This document shows, piece after piece, positions 26,016-36,100 of a stretch of DNA of 53,149 bases (position 1 is its first letter; each line of letters opens with the position of its first letter). The notes below the pieces were generated by a model. That model did no database searches. It was not told the DNA's origin and worked only from the letters and a program-made list of their open reading frames with translations. Source of the DNA: Fidelibacterota bacterium MT.SAG.3 (GTDB lineage Bacteria > Fidelibacterota > SORT01). The position numbers and the translations under genes were made by a program. The stretch is taken from assembly GCA_004402895.1 (NCBI GenBank), contig SORT01000010.1, positions 1-53,149 of the forward strand, written 5' to 3'.

Positions 26016-27110
26016 CTACCTTATTTCACCTTTATTTCCATTCAACCTCAAGAGCATGCGTGATTCGAATACCAATGCTGAAAAAATCATTGGAATATAT
26101 ATGTTTCGTCCCACCAAATCAATCGCTTTGTCGAATTGCTCTCCTATTTTTGAACCGGTAATTCGGGATATATCGTTGATCCCGCCCTTTAATATTAATC
26201 TGAGCGCTATAAGGAAAATATCTGCTAATTTTTCCTTACCCTCCGATGAAATTGCTGTCAACTTTCGATTCATCGAGACAATATCTGAAGCCAACCCTGA
26301 CCGGATAGTTGCCACTAATTCATCCGCGACCGCCGACCGTTCTTCAATTTCCCCCTCTTCCATCAGTTTTAACGCCTTGGAGATATCGCCTTCGACAATT
26401 TTAACAATTGATCTTACTTCCTCCACCGGATTCCCGAAACTGACGAGCTTCTCCGTAACTTGAGCATCCGTCAGACCTTTTAGCTTGATTTCTTGACAGC
26501 GTGAACGAATTGTGGGAATCAACGAGTTTGGCTTGGATGTAGTAAGAAATAAGAATGTATCCGGTGGAGGCTCTTCTAACAATTTCAAGAATGAATTTGC
26601 GGCCTCATCGTTCATCATTTCTGCCCTTGACAGAATTATAACCTTTTTGCCCGGCTCGGCGCTTTTAAGATAAGAATTCTCTCTCAGTTGGCGAATGCTG
26701 TCTATTCTTATGAATTTTGCCTTCGGAATTTCTATTCTATAGTAAGGGTTTTTCGCTTTTTTAGTAATTTCGAGTTGAATTTTCTCTAAAACCTCTTCAC
26801 TTAAACCGTAAAGCGGATCGGTAGATTTGTTTTTGGAAGCGCTTCTGCTTTTCCCCCCCGGTAACGGATAGACGAATTGTACGTTTGGGTGCTCGAGAGA
26901 GTTTATGCGCCTGCAAGATGAGCAGTTTCCGCAAGCGTATGGTCCTTCTTCGGGACAATTCAATAATTTTGCTATTTCGAGAGCAAAAAATTCTTTTCCG
27001 CAGCCGGAGGGTCCGGAAATTAGGATAGCGTGAGCAAGCCTATCTTTCTTCCAAGCGTCCAATATGAATTTTGTCCACTTTTCTTGTCCGATAATATCGT
27101 CAAATGCCAT
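26016..27110 (-). CDS. holB: DNA polymerase III delta-prime subunit (clamp loader)
   Basis: 364 residues of the AAA+ clamp-loader family: FDDIIGQEKWTKFILDAWKK at the start, a P-loop GPSGCGKEFFALEIAK, a zinc finger in CPEEGPYACGNCSSCRRI and the sensor region SFLKLLEEPPPDTFLFLTT followed by SRCQEIKLK. It helps load the beta clamp on DNA. The P-loop retains a Lys, so it may bind ATP, unlike E. coli delta-prime. It lies two bases after the EnvC-like gene. Confidence 0.93.
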   Translation of the reverse strand: MAFDDIIGQEKWTKFILDAWKKDRLAHAILISGPSGCGKEFFALEIAKLLNCPEEGPYACGNCSSCRRINSLEHPNVQFVYPLPGGKSRSASKNKSTDPLYGLSEEVLEKIQLEITKKAKNPYYRIEIPKAKFIRIDSIRQLRENSYLKSAEPGKKVIILSRAEMMNDEAANSFLKLLEEPPPDTFLFLTTSKPNSLIPTIRSRCQEIKLKGLTDAQVTEKLVSFGNPVEEVRSIVKIVEGDISKALKLMEEGEIEERSAVADELVATIRSGLASDIVSMNRKLTAISSEGKEKLADIFLIALRLILKGGINDISRITGSKIGEQFDKAIDLVGRNIYIPMIFSALVFESRMLLRLNGNKGEIR

Positions 27111-27112
27111 TG

Positions 27113-28345
27113 CTAAAGATTCTTTTTAAGCCAATGCAAGGGATTTTGTTTCTCGCGGTTGTGCCATATCTCGAAATGCAATTCTGAGCCTTCAAGCGAT
27201 CCTGTTTCACCAACTGAAGCGATCCTTTGTCCGGTCGCGACCGTTTCGGTAGGAGTAACAAAAATCTCGGAGAGATGAGTATAAACCGAGTAATAACCCC
27301 GTCCATGATCGATGATCACTGTGTTGCCAAAACCTCTTATCCAAGTGATGCTCGTGACCCGTCCGGTTAGCACAGAAACCACTTCCGTTCCCTCTTTGAC
27401 CCTGATATCGATCCCTGAATTTTCTGTGATGGTTTTTAGCGTTGGATGCTTTCTCTTACCGAATCGCGAAACGACTTTTCCTACCGTAGGCCAAACAAGA
27501 TTTCCTTTAAAGCTCGCAAAATCAGCATCTATTACGAGATCTTCTATGGAAATATTTCTGCGCCGGGCGAGCTCTTCAAGTCGTTTTCGTTCATCTTCAA
27601 GAGCGGCAATGATAGATTCCACTTGCTTTGCCGCTTCTTCCTTATCTTTCACTATCTGCCGTAATGAACTTTTATCTTGTCTTACTCTCCTAAGAAGGTT
27701 TTTTCGCTCTCTCCTGTTTTTAACAAAATTCCTCTTCTCTTTCTCTTTTTCTTTAATGTTTCTTTCCCGCAAATTGATCTCTTGAACAAGCCTTATCTCC
27801 CTTACTTCCAGATCGGTAATAGTTCTGTTTATGGAGCTGCTCAATTTTCTATCATAATCATTGATAATTTTCAGATATTTCATGCGGTAGAAAAATTGAC
27901 TTACACTCGCGGATGTGAGTAATAGCTCAAAATCACTGTAAGTCCCGGATTTAAACATCTGAACACTGCGTTTTGAGAACCGGTTCTTCAATTTGGTAAG
28001 ATGAGCGTTTGAAGCTTTTATAACTTTTCTTGATTCGTTTACTTCCGCGTCTCTTTGTTCTATCTCCTGGTCGAGCCTCGATAAATATCTTGTCGTATAA
28101 TCCAACTGCTTGTTCAGCATCGATATCTGTTTGACAACGCTGACTTCGGTCGATTCTTTTTGTTTTATCTCTTTCTTAAGGTCCTCTATTATTGTTTTAA
28201 GATCTTCCAGCTCTTCCCCGCGGTCATATATTTTCTCCTTGATATCGGAAGGCGACTGAGCGATGAGAATGTCACCAGCTGTAACAATAAGGATTATAGC
28301 CGAGATGAAGCAGAATCTGAATATATTATTAAAAGATAAATTCAT
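27113..28345 (-). CDS. envC: EnvC-like murein hydrolase activator with degenerate LytM domain
   Basis: 410 residues: signal peptide/anchor (about 1-30), a long coiled coil (about 35-270, Lys/Glu-rich heptads), then a LytM/M23 fold (about 295-405). The catalytic zinc ligands are lost: the usual HxGxD is NSGID and the final HxH is ELH. This is the EnvC/NlpD pattern, in which the domain has no peptidase activity and instead activates amidases at the division site. No AmiA/B gene is in the window. The gene sits directly upstream of holB. Confidence 0.88.
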   Translation of the reverse strand: MNLSFNNIFRFCFISAIILIVTAGDILIAQSPSDIKEKIYDRGEELEDLKTIIEDLKKEIKQKESTEVSVVKQISMLNKQLDYTTRYLSRLDQEIEQRDAEVNESRKVIKASNAHLTKLKNRFSKRSVQMFKSGTYSDFELLLTSASVSQFFYRMKYLKIINDYDRKLSSSINRTITDLEVREIRLVQEINLRERNIKEKEKEKRNFVKNRRERKNLLRRVRQDKSSLRQIVKDKEEAAKQVESIIAALEDERKRLEELARRRNISIEDLVIDADFASFKGNLVWPTVGKVVSRFGKRKHPTLKTITENSGIDIRVKEGTEVVSVLTGRVTSITWIRGFGNTVIIDHGRGYYSVYTHLSEIFVTPTETVATGQRIASVGETGSLEGSELHFEIWHNREKQNPLHWLKKNL

Positions 28346-28454
28346 TTGATTTTAAGTTAATCCCGAACCGGTTGAGTTTCAATTGAATTTAGACTACTTT
28401 CAGCCGAAATATATCATTCATGCGGAGTGACGATGTCACTCTACCCATTTTCGC

Positions 28455-28483
28455 TTGACATCGAAAGCCACGCCGGGTATTAT
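28455..28483 (+). promoter_or_regulatory. Near-consensus sigma-70 promoter
   Basis: TTGACA (28455-28460), a 17-base spacer and TATTAT (28478-28483). The predicted transcript starts about 28490 and has a short leader with GGAGG (28498-28502) ten bases before the ATG at 28513. It drives the CNB-domain gene and the permease. Confidence 0.75.
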
Positions 28484-28512
28484 ATAGCCTTCTTACTGGA
28501 GGATTGATCAAG

Positions 28513-29061
28513 ATGAGTAGTGACTCAATTTGGAGTAACATTTTTAATAGCCGAAGAGGTGAATCAAAGGCTTCAATTGCCATTCGAAGCGTTCCGATTT
28601 TTGAACAACTTTCAAATAAAGAGATAGCAGCTGTAGAAAAACTCGTTCACACCCGAACATATGAAGCTAACGAATCAATTTTCAGTGAAAAAGATCCCGG
28701 TGGAGGGATGTATATCGTCATGGAGGGAAGCGTCACTATCTTGAAGAATCAAGGCGGAACACACGAAAAAACACTCGCAACTCTCGAGCACGGCGATTTC
28801 TTCGGTGAGATCGCCCTTCTTGACGAGTCACCCCGAACAGCTACCGCGGTGAGTGTAGAAGATTCGAAAATTCTCGGCTTTTACCGGACTGACCTTTATG
28901 AACTTGTCGAACGGCGTCCGAAGCTTGCAATAAAGATAATTGTCAACTTGGCTCGAGTAGTGAGTGAACGCTTACGGCATTCGAATACTCAGTCTCATGA
29001 ACTCCGGGAACAATTAGCAAGTTACGAGACAGAACAGAGCAAAGACGAATCTTCCGAATGA
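28513..29061 (+). CDS. Cyclic nucleotide-binding (CNB) domain protein
   Basis: 182 residues from the ATG at 28513; an in-frame TTG at 28504 is too close to the GGAGG. A single CNB domain occupies about residues 25-145 (VPIFEQLSNKEI, the glycines of DPGGGMYIVMEGSV and the phosphate-binding cassette FFGEIALLDESPRTATAVS). The cassette keeps the Glu and Arg that hold cAMP or cGMP. The remainder is a short helical tail without the Crp DNA-binding domain, so it is not a Crp-type activator. The stop overlaps the permease start (ATGA), so the two are co-translated. Confidence 0.9.
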   Translation: MSSDSIWSNIFNSRRGESKASIAIRSVPIFEQLSNKEIAAVEKLVHTRTYEANESIFSEKDPGGGMYIVMEGSVTILKNQGGTHEKTLATLEHGDFFGEIALLDESPRTATAVSVEDSKILGFYRTDLYELVERRPKLAIKIIVNLARVVSERLRHSNTQSHELREQLASYETEQSKDESSE

Positions 29062-30113
29062 CTCAGAGTTCAACCACCCAACATTCTGTAATACGTTACA
29101 TCACTCGTGTCATAATTACGCTTGGAATTATTGCGGCATTATTCTTTTTCCTTCCCCGTGTGGAAGATATACTGATTCTTTTTCTCATCTCGCTCTTACT
29201 TTATTCGCTGTTGGTACCGCTCGTGAATAATTTAGAAAGCAAAGGAATTCCGCGCGCGTTTTCCATAATCATAGTATTTCTGATCGGGTTCCTGATCGCC
29301 GGAATGGCTCTTCAATTCATCATTCCGCCTATCATAAAAGAGGCAAAGTCATTACAGGAAACCATTACTCAACAGGGACCTGAAAAAGTTTTCCAAAATA
29401 TCAGTGACTTTATAGAATCTCGATTTCCGATGCTCGATACTCAGATGGTAGCTGATAAACTCGGAGGATATCTTTCTGCGACACTTTCAAAGGGTGTCGG
29501 TTTGGTTCTCGGTTTTGTTTCCGCTTTCACATCTTTATTGGTGATACTGTTCATGACCTTCTTTTTCCTCAAAGACCAGCGAACCATAAAGAAAAATCTT
29601 ATAGGAATGGTTCCGAACAGGTTCTTCGAAATGTCGCTGGTAATGGTTTATAGAATTGAAAATCAGCTCGGCAGTTATATCCGGGGTGTACTCATAGACG
29701 GACTCTTTGTTGCCATATTAAGTTCTATCGGACTTTACTTGATCGGTCTCCCTTTCTTTTACTTTGTCGGTATAATTGCCGGTCTTACAAATATGATCCC
29801 TTATATGGGACCTTTGATAGGAGCGACTGTGGCTATAATAGTTGCTCTCATGAGCAATCCGGAAAGTCTTATGATAATTGTTTATATAGCTGCCGTCTTC
29901 GCCATCGTGCAGTTGATAGACAACGTGGTGATAACTCCTGTAGTAGTATCCAACGCCGTTGACCTTCACCCACTCGTGGTTATGTTAGTGGTTCTTGTCG
30001 GTGGAAGTTTGCTCGGAGTAACCGGATTGATATTCGCTATCCCTTTAACAAGCATTGCAAAGGTTATAGTAGAAGAATTGGTTAAGGGACTAAAAAGCTA
30101 CAGGATCGTCTGA
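29058..30113 (+). CDS. AI-2E family permease (PerM/YhhT)
   Basis: 351 residues with about seven to eight membrane helices and the family signature motifs: the double-helix N-terminus (LFFFLPRVEDILILFLISLLLYSLLVPLV), the hydrophilic central loop, then IAGLTNMIPYMGPLIGATVAI and the C-terminal LLGVTGLIFAIPLTSIAKVI. Members export small molecules or act as Na+/H+ antiporters; AI-2 transport itself is established for only a few. Coupling to a CNB-domain protein suggests cyclic-nucleotide control, which is an inference. Confidence 0.93.
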   Translation: MTQSSTTQHSVIRYITRVIITLGIIAALFFFLPRVEDILILFLISLLLYSLLVPLVNNLESKGIPRAFSIIIVFLIGFLIAGMALQFIIPPIIKEAKSLQETITQQGPEKVFQNISDFIESRFPMLDTQMVADKLGGYLSATLSKGVGLVLGFVSAFTSLLVILFMTFFFLKDQRTIKKNLIGMVPNRFFEMSLVMVYRIENQLGSYIRGVLIDGLFVAILSSIGLYLIGLPFFYFVGIIAGLTNMIPYMGPLIGATVAIIVALMSNPESLMIIVYIAAVFAIVQLIDNVVITPVVVSNAVDLHPLVVMLVVLVGGSLLGVTGLIFAIPLTSIAKVIVEELVKGLKSYRIV

Positions 30114-30117
30114 TTCT

Positions 30118-31809
30118 TTAAAACTCTGCTGTTTCCCAGCTGTGCAAATTGTTTTCCACAAAATAAAGGTAATAATACTGGCTTTCTGCGGAAAGATAGA
30201 CCCATAATTCATACTTCAAAGGCGCTTCCGCGGCATAATATTTGAAATCCGGCATTCCCCAGAGTCGGAGAACCTTATCCTTGTCCACACCGGCTATCAA
30301 TCTGTCAGCGAGATGTTTTTTGTTTTGAGCTACGACTTCCGCATGTCGTTTCTTTGCTTCGCTGATCCGTTCTTTAGCCATAGCGTCTTCAACGTATGCA
30401 ATTTGACGGTCGGCAATTTTTCTGAGATTATCATTAAACTTACCAGCCTTTTCAAATGAGTCCTTAGCATAAATATAGGCATTTCTGTTTAACGCCTCCA
30501 CTCCTTCTTTGAATAGAATCCTCGCAATTTTACTGTAAACCACGTCCGCTTGCGGTTTTAGATCGGGATTCATTTCAACTACCCTGATCAGTAAAGCTTC
30601 TGTGCTGCGGATCTCCTCGGCTTCTAATTTTCGCTCCGCTTTTGTAAGCAGCATTTGCGAAGTGGCGATCCTGACCGCCTCCGAAAGAGTTGTATCGATA
30701 AATTCCGCTTTAAGAAACCACCGCTCGGAATTACCGAAATCCCAATCTATATGACTGTTTAGACCATTCTGAAAATATTGCCGTCCAATCTCTTTTCTTT
30801 TTTCAATTACTTTTTTTTCAAGATCGAAATCCCATGTATTCAGATGATTTATCCTGGCATATAAGAGCAATGCATCATCTAAATCGTTATTTTCTTGGGC
30901 ATCTACAGCTTTATCGAACATCTCGCCCGGAATGTGCTTGTCGGATTCGGAAACTTGTTGTCGAGCTCTCCCTGCATTGGCATGATTCGGGTGAAGCCTC
31001 AGGAATCTCAGGTATTGTGTTCGGGCAGCGCTATATTTCCCCTGCTTATAATACTTCTCTGCTACATCACCTGCCGTCTTATTACCCCCGAACAACATCC
31101 CGAGAGTAACTGTTACACCAAAATGTGAAAGATCGATCTCACTGATGTCGGCAACATCTTGAGGATCATCGAGGGTTGTTATACGCAGATCGGTGTACTT
31201 AAATTCAAATCCCAGTCCTATTCGTGAAGATTGCTCGCTTGCAAGAAGTATTTGGGTTCCAAGGGCGAATCCAAGCGGATTTGAAGTACCGCTCAAGTAT
31301 GTAGAACCCTCTTTGCTTCGGTATAGATCGACTTTTGCGTATCCATAGCTTATTTGCCCGTAAAGAAGCAGCCTGCTCCCAATCGAAAAGTTCAACGTTT
31401 CATTCAGATTGTATTCGACTACTTTGGGAGAAAGTGCCGGGGTTCCTTTAAATTCCGTTGCTAACCCCGGATCAGATGGTAATGATGGGAATTCAAGCGC
31501 AAATAAATAGTTAATAGAAAATCCTGTTTGCAGATCAAACATGCTCTGTTTCCAAAAATATCGTGTGAAATTGAATTTCGCAAAATCAAGAGTATATACG
31601 GTAGCCAATCTTGAGCTGCTTATCCCTAACGCTTTTTCAGTTGAAGAGTGATTGAACCGTTCGATTCCTGCTTTAAGATCAAATATCGTCACGCTGAACG
31701 GAGTCTGGTATCTGCTCTTCTTTAATCCAAAGAATTGTCCCTCTACAGGTGATGCCTGAAGAATTATCAGAAACAGCGTCAGATAGATATAATGTTTACG
31801 ATTCATCAT
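30118..31809 (-). CDS. Predicted outer-membrane barrel/TPR protein with a BamE-like C-terminal segment
   Basis: 563 residues, not recognised as a named family. A signal peptide (about 1-24, VEGQF) is followed by roughly eight amphipathic strands (about 30-240) typical of a small barrel, then TPR-like helices (about 245-480: KYYKQGKYSAARTQYLRFLRLHP), a Lys/Glu helix, and a last segment (about 495-563) reading DKVLRLWGMPDFKYY, KYELWVYL and YYLYFVENNLHSW. That pattern resembles BamE/SmpA and related lipoprotein modules. The gene converges on the permease with four bases between. It may be an envelope biogenesis factor; this is a hypothesis. Confidence 0.55.
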   Translation of the reverse strand: MMNRKHYIYLTLFLIILQASPVEGQFFGLKKSRYQTPFSVTIFDLKAGIERFNHSSTEKALGISSSRLATVYTLDFAKFNFTRYFWKQSMFDLQTGFSINYLFALEFPSLPSDPGLATEFKGTPALSPKVVEYNLNETLNFSIGSRLLLYGQISYGYAKVDLYRSKEGSTYLSGTSNPLGFALGTQILLASEQSSRIGLGFEFKYTDLRITTLDDPQDVADISEIDLSHFGVTVTLGMLFGGNKTAGDVAEKYYKQGKYSAARTQYLRFLRLHPNHANAGRARQQVSESDKHIPGEMFDKAVDAQENNDLDDALLLYARINHLNTWDFDLEKKVIEKRKEIGRQYFQNGLNSHIDWDFGNSERWFLKAEFIDTTLSEAVRIATSQMLLTKAERKLEAEEIRSTEALLIRVVEMNPDLKPQADVVYSKIARILFKEGVEALNRNAYIYAKDSFEKAGKFNDNLRKIADRQIAYVEDAMAKERISEAKKRHAEVVAQNKKHLADRLIAGVDKDKVLRLWGMPDFKYYAAEAPLKYELWVYLSAESQYYYLYFVENNLHSWETAEF

Positions 31810-31817
31810 GAAGCTTT

Positions 31818-31847
31818 AATATATGGACGTATGTTTAATAATATCAA
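31818..31847 (-). promoter_or_regulatory. Candidate promoter of the barrel/TPR gene
   Basis: Minus-strand TTGATA (31847-31842), an 18-base spacer and TATATT (31823-31818). The start codon would follow the transcript start almost directly, giving a nearly leaderless message. Confidence 0.35.
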
Positions 31848-31885
31848 CACATAACACAATTATTTCAACTTTTCTCCTAACATCC

Positions 31886-31914
31886 TTGATTTAATCTAAC
31901 AAAACAGATATCTT
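31886..31914 (+). promoter_or_regulatory. Candidate promoter of the DUF456-to-YjbQ cluster
   Basis: TTGATT (31886-31891), a 17-base spacer and TATCTT (31909-31914), about 33 bases upstream of the first start at 31948, which has an AGGA ribosome site. This is the only candidate seen for the whole plus-strand cluster. Confidence 0.4.
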
Positions 31915-31947
31915 GATTCATCGGGAAAGAAGTCTAAAAATAGGAAA

Positions 31948-32451
31948 ATGTTGGAAATACTGATTGGAATAATTTTTTGGATCGTGCTCGTTATCGGTGT
32001 TGTGGTAACGCTTTTCGGTATTCCGGGAACTTTCATCATAGCCTCAGCTGCGTTGCTTTACTCTATGCTCACTGATTTTTCAGGGATCAGCTGGGTACTG
32101 ATATTTCTGCTATTCGCAATAGCCGTATTACTCGAATTTCTCGAATTCTCCTTGTCGGGTTATATGGCTAACCGATTCGGCGGTTCTAAACTGTCCGTTG
32201 TAGGAGCTATTCTCGGCGGTCTGATCGGAGCCATTTGGGGTACTGCCATACTGCCGATAATTGGAACTCTCATGGGAGCGTTCATAGGCGCTTTTGGCGG
32301 AGCATTCATCGGAGAATATTTTATTTCACGCGACTTTGAGAGAGCTTTCCTCGCCGGCATAGGGGCATTCTTAGGCGCTGTTGGAGGAAAGACAATGAAA
32401 ACCGTCACCGCCGTCGCGATGGTCGTGACCATAGGATTTTACTTCTTTTAA
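31948..32451 (+). CDS. DUF456 family membrane protein
   Basis: 167 residues, almost entirely hydrophobic, with four or more helices. The family pattern is clear: an N-terminal GVVVTLFGIPGTFII, the polar turn EFSLSGYMANRFGGSKLS, then glycine-zipper repeats (GGLIGAIWGTAILP, GAFIGAFGGAFIGE) and a final hairpin. DUF456 proteins have no established function. It is the first gene of the plus-strand cluster and is separated from the DUF4159 gene by two bases. Confidence 0.85.
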   Translation: MLEILIGIIFWIVLVIGVVVTLFGIPGTFIIASAALLYSMLTDFSGISWVLIFLLFAIAVLLEFLEFSLSGYMANRFGGSKLSVVGAILGGLIGAIWGTAILPIIGTLMGAFIGAFGGAFIGEYFISRDFERAFLAGIGAFLGAVGGKTMKTVTAVAMVVTIGFYFF

Positions 32452-32453
32452 AA

Positions 32454-33128
32454 ATGAGACATCTTCTTTTTTATAGCGCTGCCATCACGGCTTTCATTCT
32501 TTATTTCGCTGATGCGTCAACTTCAACGGAACCGGGGAAGTTCACCTTAGCCCGGCTTCATTATGGCGGAGGCGGTGATTGGTATGCAAATCCGAGCAGC
32601 ATACCGAATCTTATGAAATATATCGGCGAAAACAGCTCTATAAAAACCTCCGTAAACGAAGCTCGCGTAAAGATCTCGGATGAAGACCTCTTTCGTTACC
32701 CGATACTTTATATGACAGGTCATGGTAACGTGAGTTTTTCAGACTCTGAAGCTCTCAGATTAAGACAATATCTAACTTCAGGCGGATTCCTCTTCGCCGA
32801 CGACAATTACGGTATGAATGATTCTTTCCGGCGACAGATGAAAAAAGTCTTCCCTGATAAAGATTTGGTTGAACTGCCTTTTTCACATGGAATATTTGAT
32901 ATTCATTTCCGTTTTCCTAACGGGCTGCCTAAAATTCATGAGCATGACGGGAAACCGCCACAGGCGTTCGGCATCTTCCATGAGGGTAGAATGGTAGTAT
33001 TCTTCACTTATGAAAGTGACTTGGGTGACGGTTGGGAGGACGAATCCGTTCATAATGATCCGTTGGAGCGAAGAATCGCAGCTCTTCAAATGGGAACAAA
33101 CGTGATTGTTTGGGCTTTAACCAATTAA
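32454..33128 (+). CDS. DUF4159 protein (class I glutamine-amidotransferase-like fold)
   Basis: 224 residues with an N-terminal signal or anchor helix. Conserved DUF4159 elements are visible: ARLHYGGGGDWYANP, YPILYMTGHGNVSFS, LRQYLTSGGFLFADD and the C-terminal WEDESVHNDP. These small Rossmann-like proteins usually occur beside MoxR/DUF58/BatA and DUF4175-type genes and have unknown function. The gene begins two bases after DUF456 and is followed by the coiled-coil protein after four bases. Confidence 0.9.
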   Translation: MRHLLFYSAAITAFILYFADASTSTEPGKFTLARLHYGGGGDWYANPSSIPNLMKYIGENSSIKTSVNEARVKISDEDLFRYPILYMTGHGNVSFSDSEALRLRQYLTSGGFLFADDNYGMNDSFRRQMKKVFPDKDLVELPFSHGIFDIHFRFPNGLPKIHEHDGKPPQAFGIFHEGRMVVFFTYESDLGDGWEDESVHNDPLERRIAALQMGTNVIVWALTN

Positions 33129-33132
33129 CGCC

Positions 33133-36100
33133 ATGAATAAAGAAAGAAAACTACTTAGCCATATAGATCAAGTTCGAAAATTGACCGCGAATCAGCGGTT
33201 GCGAAACTCTCTTTTCATGTTTACGACTCTACTGATCACCATTACGGTAACGTTGCTGTATCTCGAAGGTGTCTTCTGGTTTGGAACTACAATTCGATGG
33301 TCTATACTTATTGGAGCACTTCTCGCTTCAACCATTTCAATAGGCGTTGTTCTGATGATCCATAACCGCATCAAACGAAGTCAGATGAGCGGAAGTTCCG
33401 ATGAGGAATTAGCCCGGATGATCGGTGAAGACAATCCTTCCATAAAAGATAAACTGCTCAATGCGATACAGATTGGCGCCGGCTCGGACGAATCTAATTT
33501 CTCACAGGAGCTGATAGATAGTTCCATAACACAGATTGAAAAAGAGATAGCTAACGCTGATCTTTCAAAATCAGTTGAAAACAAAAACAGAAGTAAACGC
33601 AATAAGACTCTACTGACAGCAGCTCTCACAGCGGCATCTCTTCTCCTAATTTCACCGGCAGAGCTGAAAAATGCTGCCTCAAGATTGGTTCTTCCGAGCG
33701 AGAATTTCAACCCTGCGCTCCCCTTCTCGGTTGAGGTTTCTCCAAAAAATACCGAGATCGTCAAAGGCGACACATTGATATTTTCCGCTTCTGTTTCCGG
33801 GAGCCTGCTTCCAACAGAAATGATATTTGAAACAGAAAGTCAGGGAATAATCAGCGCTAATTTACTGATGCCCGATTCTTCAGGAATATTCAGGTTTGTC
33901 TATGAGTCCATCAAGGAAAATTTCAGCTATCGGTTCAAGGCGAAGGACCCCAAATTCCTTAAATCATGGGTGAGATATGAATCTGATAAATACAGAGTTT
34001 CAGTGCTCAACCGTCCCTCTGTCCGGCGAATGAATATCGAGCTTGAATTTCCCGGTTATTCGAAATTGGAGAATAAGGTCTTTGAAGGAAATATGGGAGA
34101 GATCGTCGCCTTGAGGGGAACCAAAGCTACTTTCTCAATCGAATCAAACAAGCCGCTGTCATCCGCTGAAATATCTTTCTCAACCGGTGAAAAAATAAGT
34201 TTAAAAACAAAGAGCCGATCCGCTATCGGTCATTTCGTGATCGATAACAGCGGTTCCTTTCATATAAGTCTGCACGACACTCAAGGGATAGAAAATAGCA
34301 ATCCGGTTGAATTCGGTTTCATAGCGATGAGGGATGAATTTCCGGTCATATCGCTCTTAGAGCAGCCGGAAAATTTCGATCTCGATGCTTCAATGGCGAT
34401 CCCGATGCGATTAAGGATCGACGACGATTTCGGTATCACTGAAGTAGCTATTGCTCTACGGGTTATAAGTGAATATGGTGAAGAGTCTGATTCCTCATTT
34501 CAATTCATAAATATTGACCTGCCGCCGATTCGCACCGGTAGTTTAGAATTTGGACGATATCTCGACCTGTCTCCGTTCGAGATCGCTCCAAGCGATATTA
34601 TAGAATATTACGGCATAGTTTATGACAACGATACTTATTCAGGTCCAAAACTTTCACGCAGCCGGCTCTATTACGCCCGATTTCCGAGTTTAGCGGAACT
34701 CTATAAGCGGATCGAAGAAGACACACGGATAGCGGATAATTCAGCCGAGGAGACCCTCAAAGAAGCAAAGGAACTCAGAGAGGCTATAGAAGAATTAACC
34801 GAAGAATTCAAAAAGGACCCCGAACTCGATTGGGCTAAAAGACAGAAAATTGAAGAAACCATTCGAAAGCAGGAAGAGATAGAAAAATCATTGGAATCTA
34901 TCACAGACAAGCTTGATGAGATCATTGAAGAAGCGGAAAAAAATCAACTCTTCACCGAGGAAAGCCTTCAAATGTATATGGAGCTTCAAAATCTTTTTCA
35001 GGATTTAGCGTCATCCGAATTATTTGAAGCGATGGAAAAGATGAGAGAAGCGATGATCTCGCTCAACGAAAATGATATGGCGAAAGCTCTTCAAGAATTC
35101 AATCTTTCACAGGAACAGTTTACAAGAGAGTTAGAAAGGACTCTTGAAATATTCCGCCGTGTGCAAGCAGAACAGAAGATGGATGAGATCGTCAAGCGAA
35201 TGACGGAGCTGGCTGAGGAACAAAAACGAATTGCCGAAGAGACCAATAAACTTTCTGAAGAGAATAAAAATGAGCTGAAATCGCTTGCCGAAAGAGAAGA
35301 AAGAGCGAAGGATGAACTCGCGAATATTTCAGATGAAATGAAAGAATTAGAAAATATCACCGAACCGTTCCCGGAAATGCCGACATCCAAGATAGCCGAG
35401 TTACAAGATGAAATGGAAACGGGCGACCTGCCGAACTCTCTTCAACAATCCGAGCAGGCTATGATGGATTCGGACATCTCCTCGTCAAAAGAAAAATCCG
35501 ATCAAGCAAGCAGCGAGCTGTCGAAAATGCTCAGTAAACTTGATTCATTAAAAGAGGAGATGCGTAAGAAACAGCTGCAGGAAGTATTGGCAGGATTTCA
35601 GAAAATAACACGGAAAGCCTTACAAATTTCCAAGAATCAGGAGGAACTTACATTAGAAGGAGAAGGGTTAAAAAGTAACAGCCCTAATCTTGCCCAAATT
35701 GCGGCAAAACAGGAAGAACAAAGACGTGATCTGAGCAGTCTGGTTGAAGACCTTGTGGAACTTTCAAAGAAAACGTTCGGAATCAGTCCCGCGATTGCCC
35801 GCTCGATAGGGAAAACGTCGGGAGCGATGTCGAAAGCGGTCAGAAACCTGTCTGAGCGGAATGCAAGGCAGGGTAGTGCTGCGCAATCTGAAGCTTTAGG
35901 CGGACTAAATCAAACGATCCTTTCTTTGCGCGGTGCGATGTCACAGCTTTCAGCTTCGGGTTCGGGCACCGGATTTGAACAGTATTTGCAACAAATGCAG
36001 CAGATGGCTAATGCCCAAGGAGGCATAAATAGCGAGACCTTGAATATGATGCCCGGCATGAAGCCGGGCGGTTCACGCTCGTCACAGAGCATGAGAAATT

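Noticed and set aside
25777-26463. A 228-codon plus-strand frame over the metG-holB junction
   Set aside because: It is antisense to clearly conserved metG, RicT-like and holB sequence.
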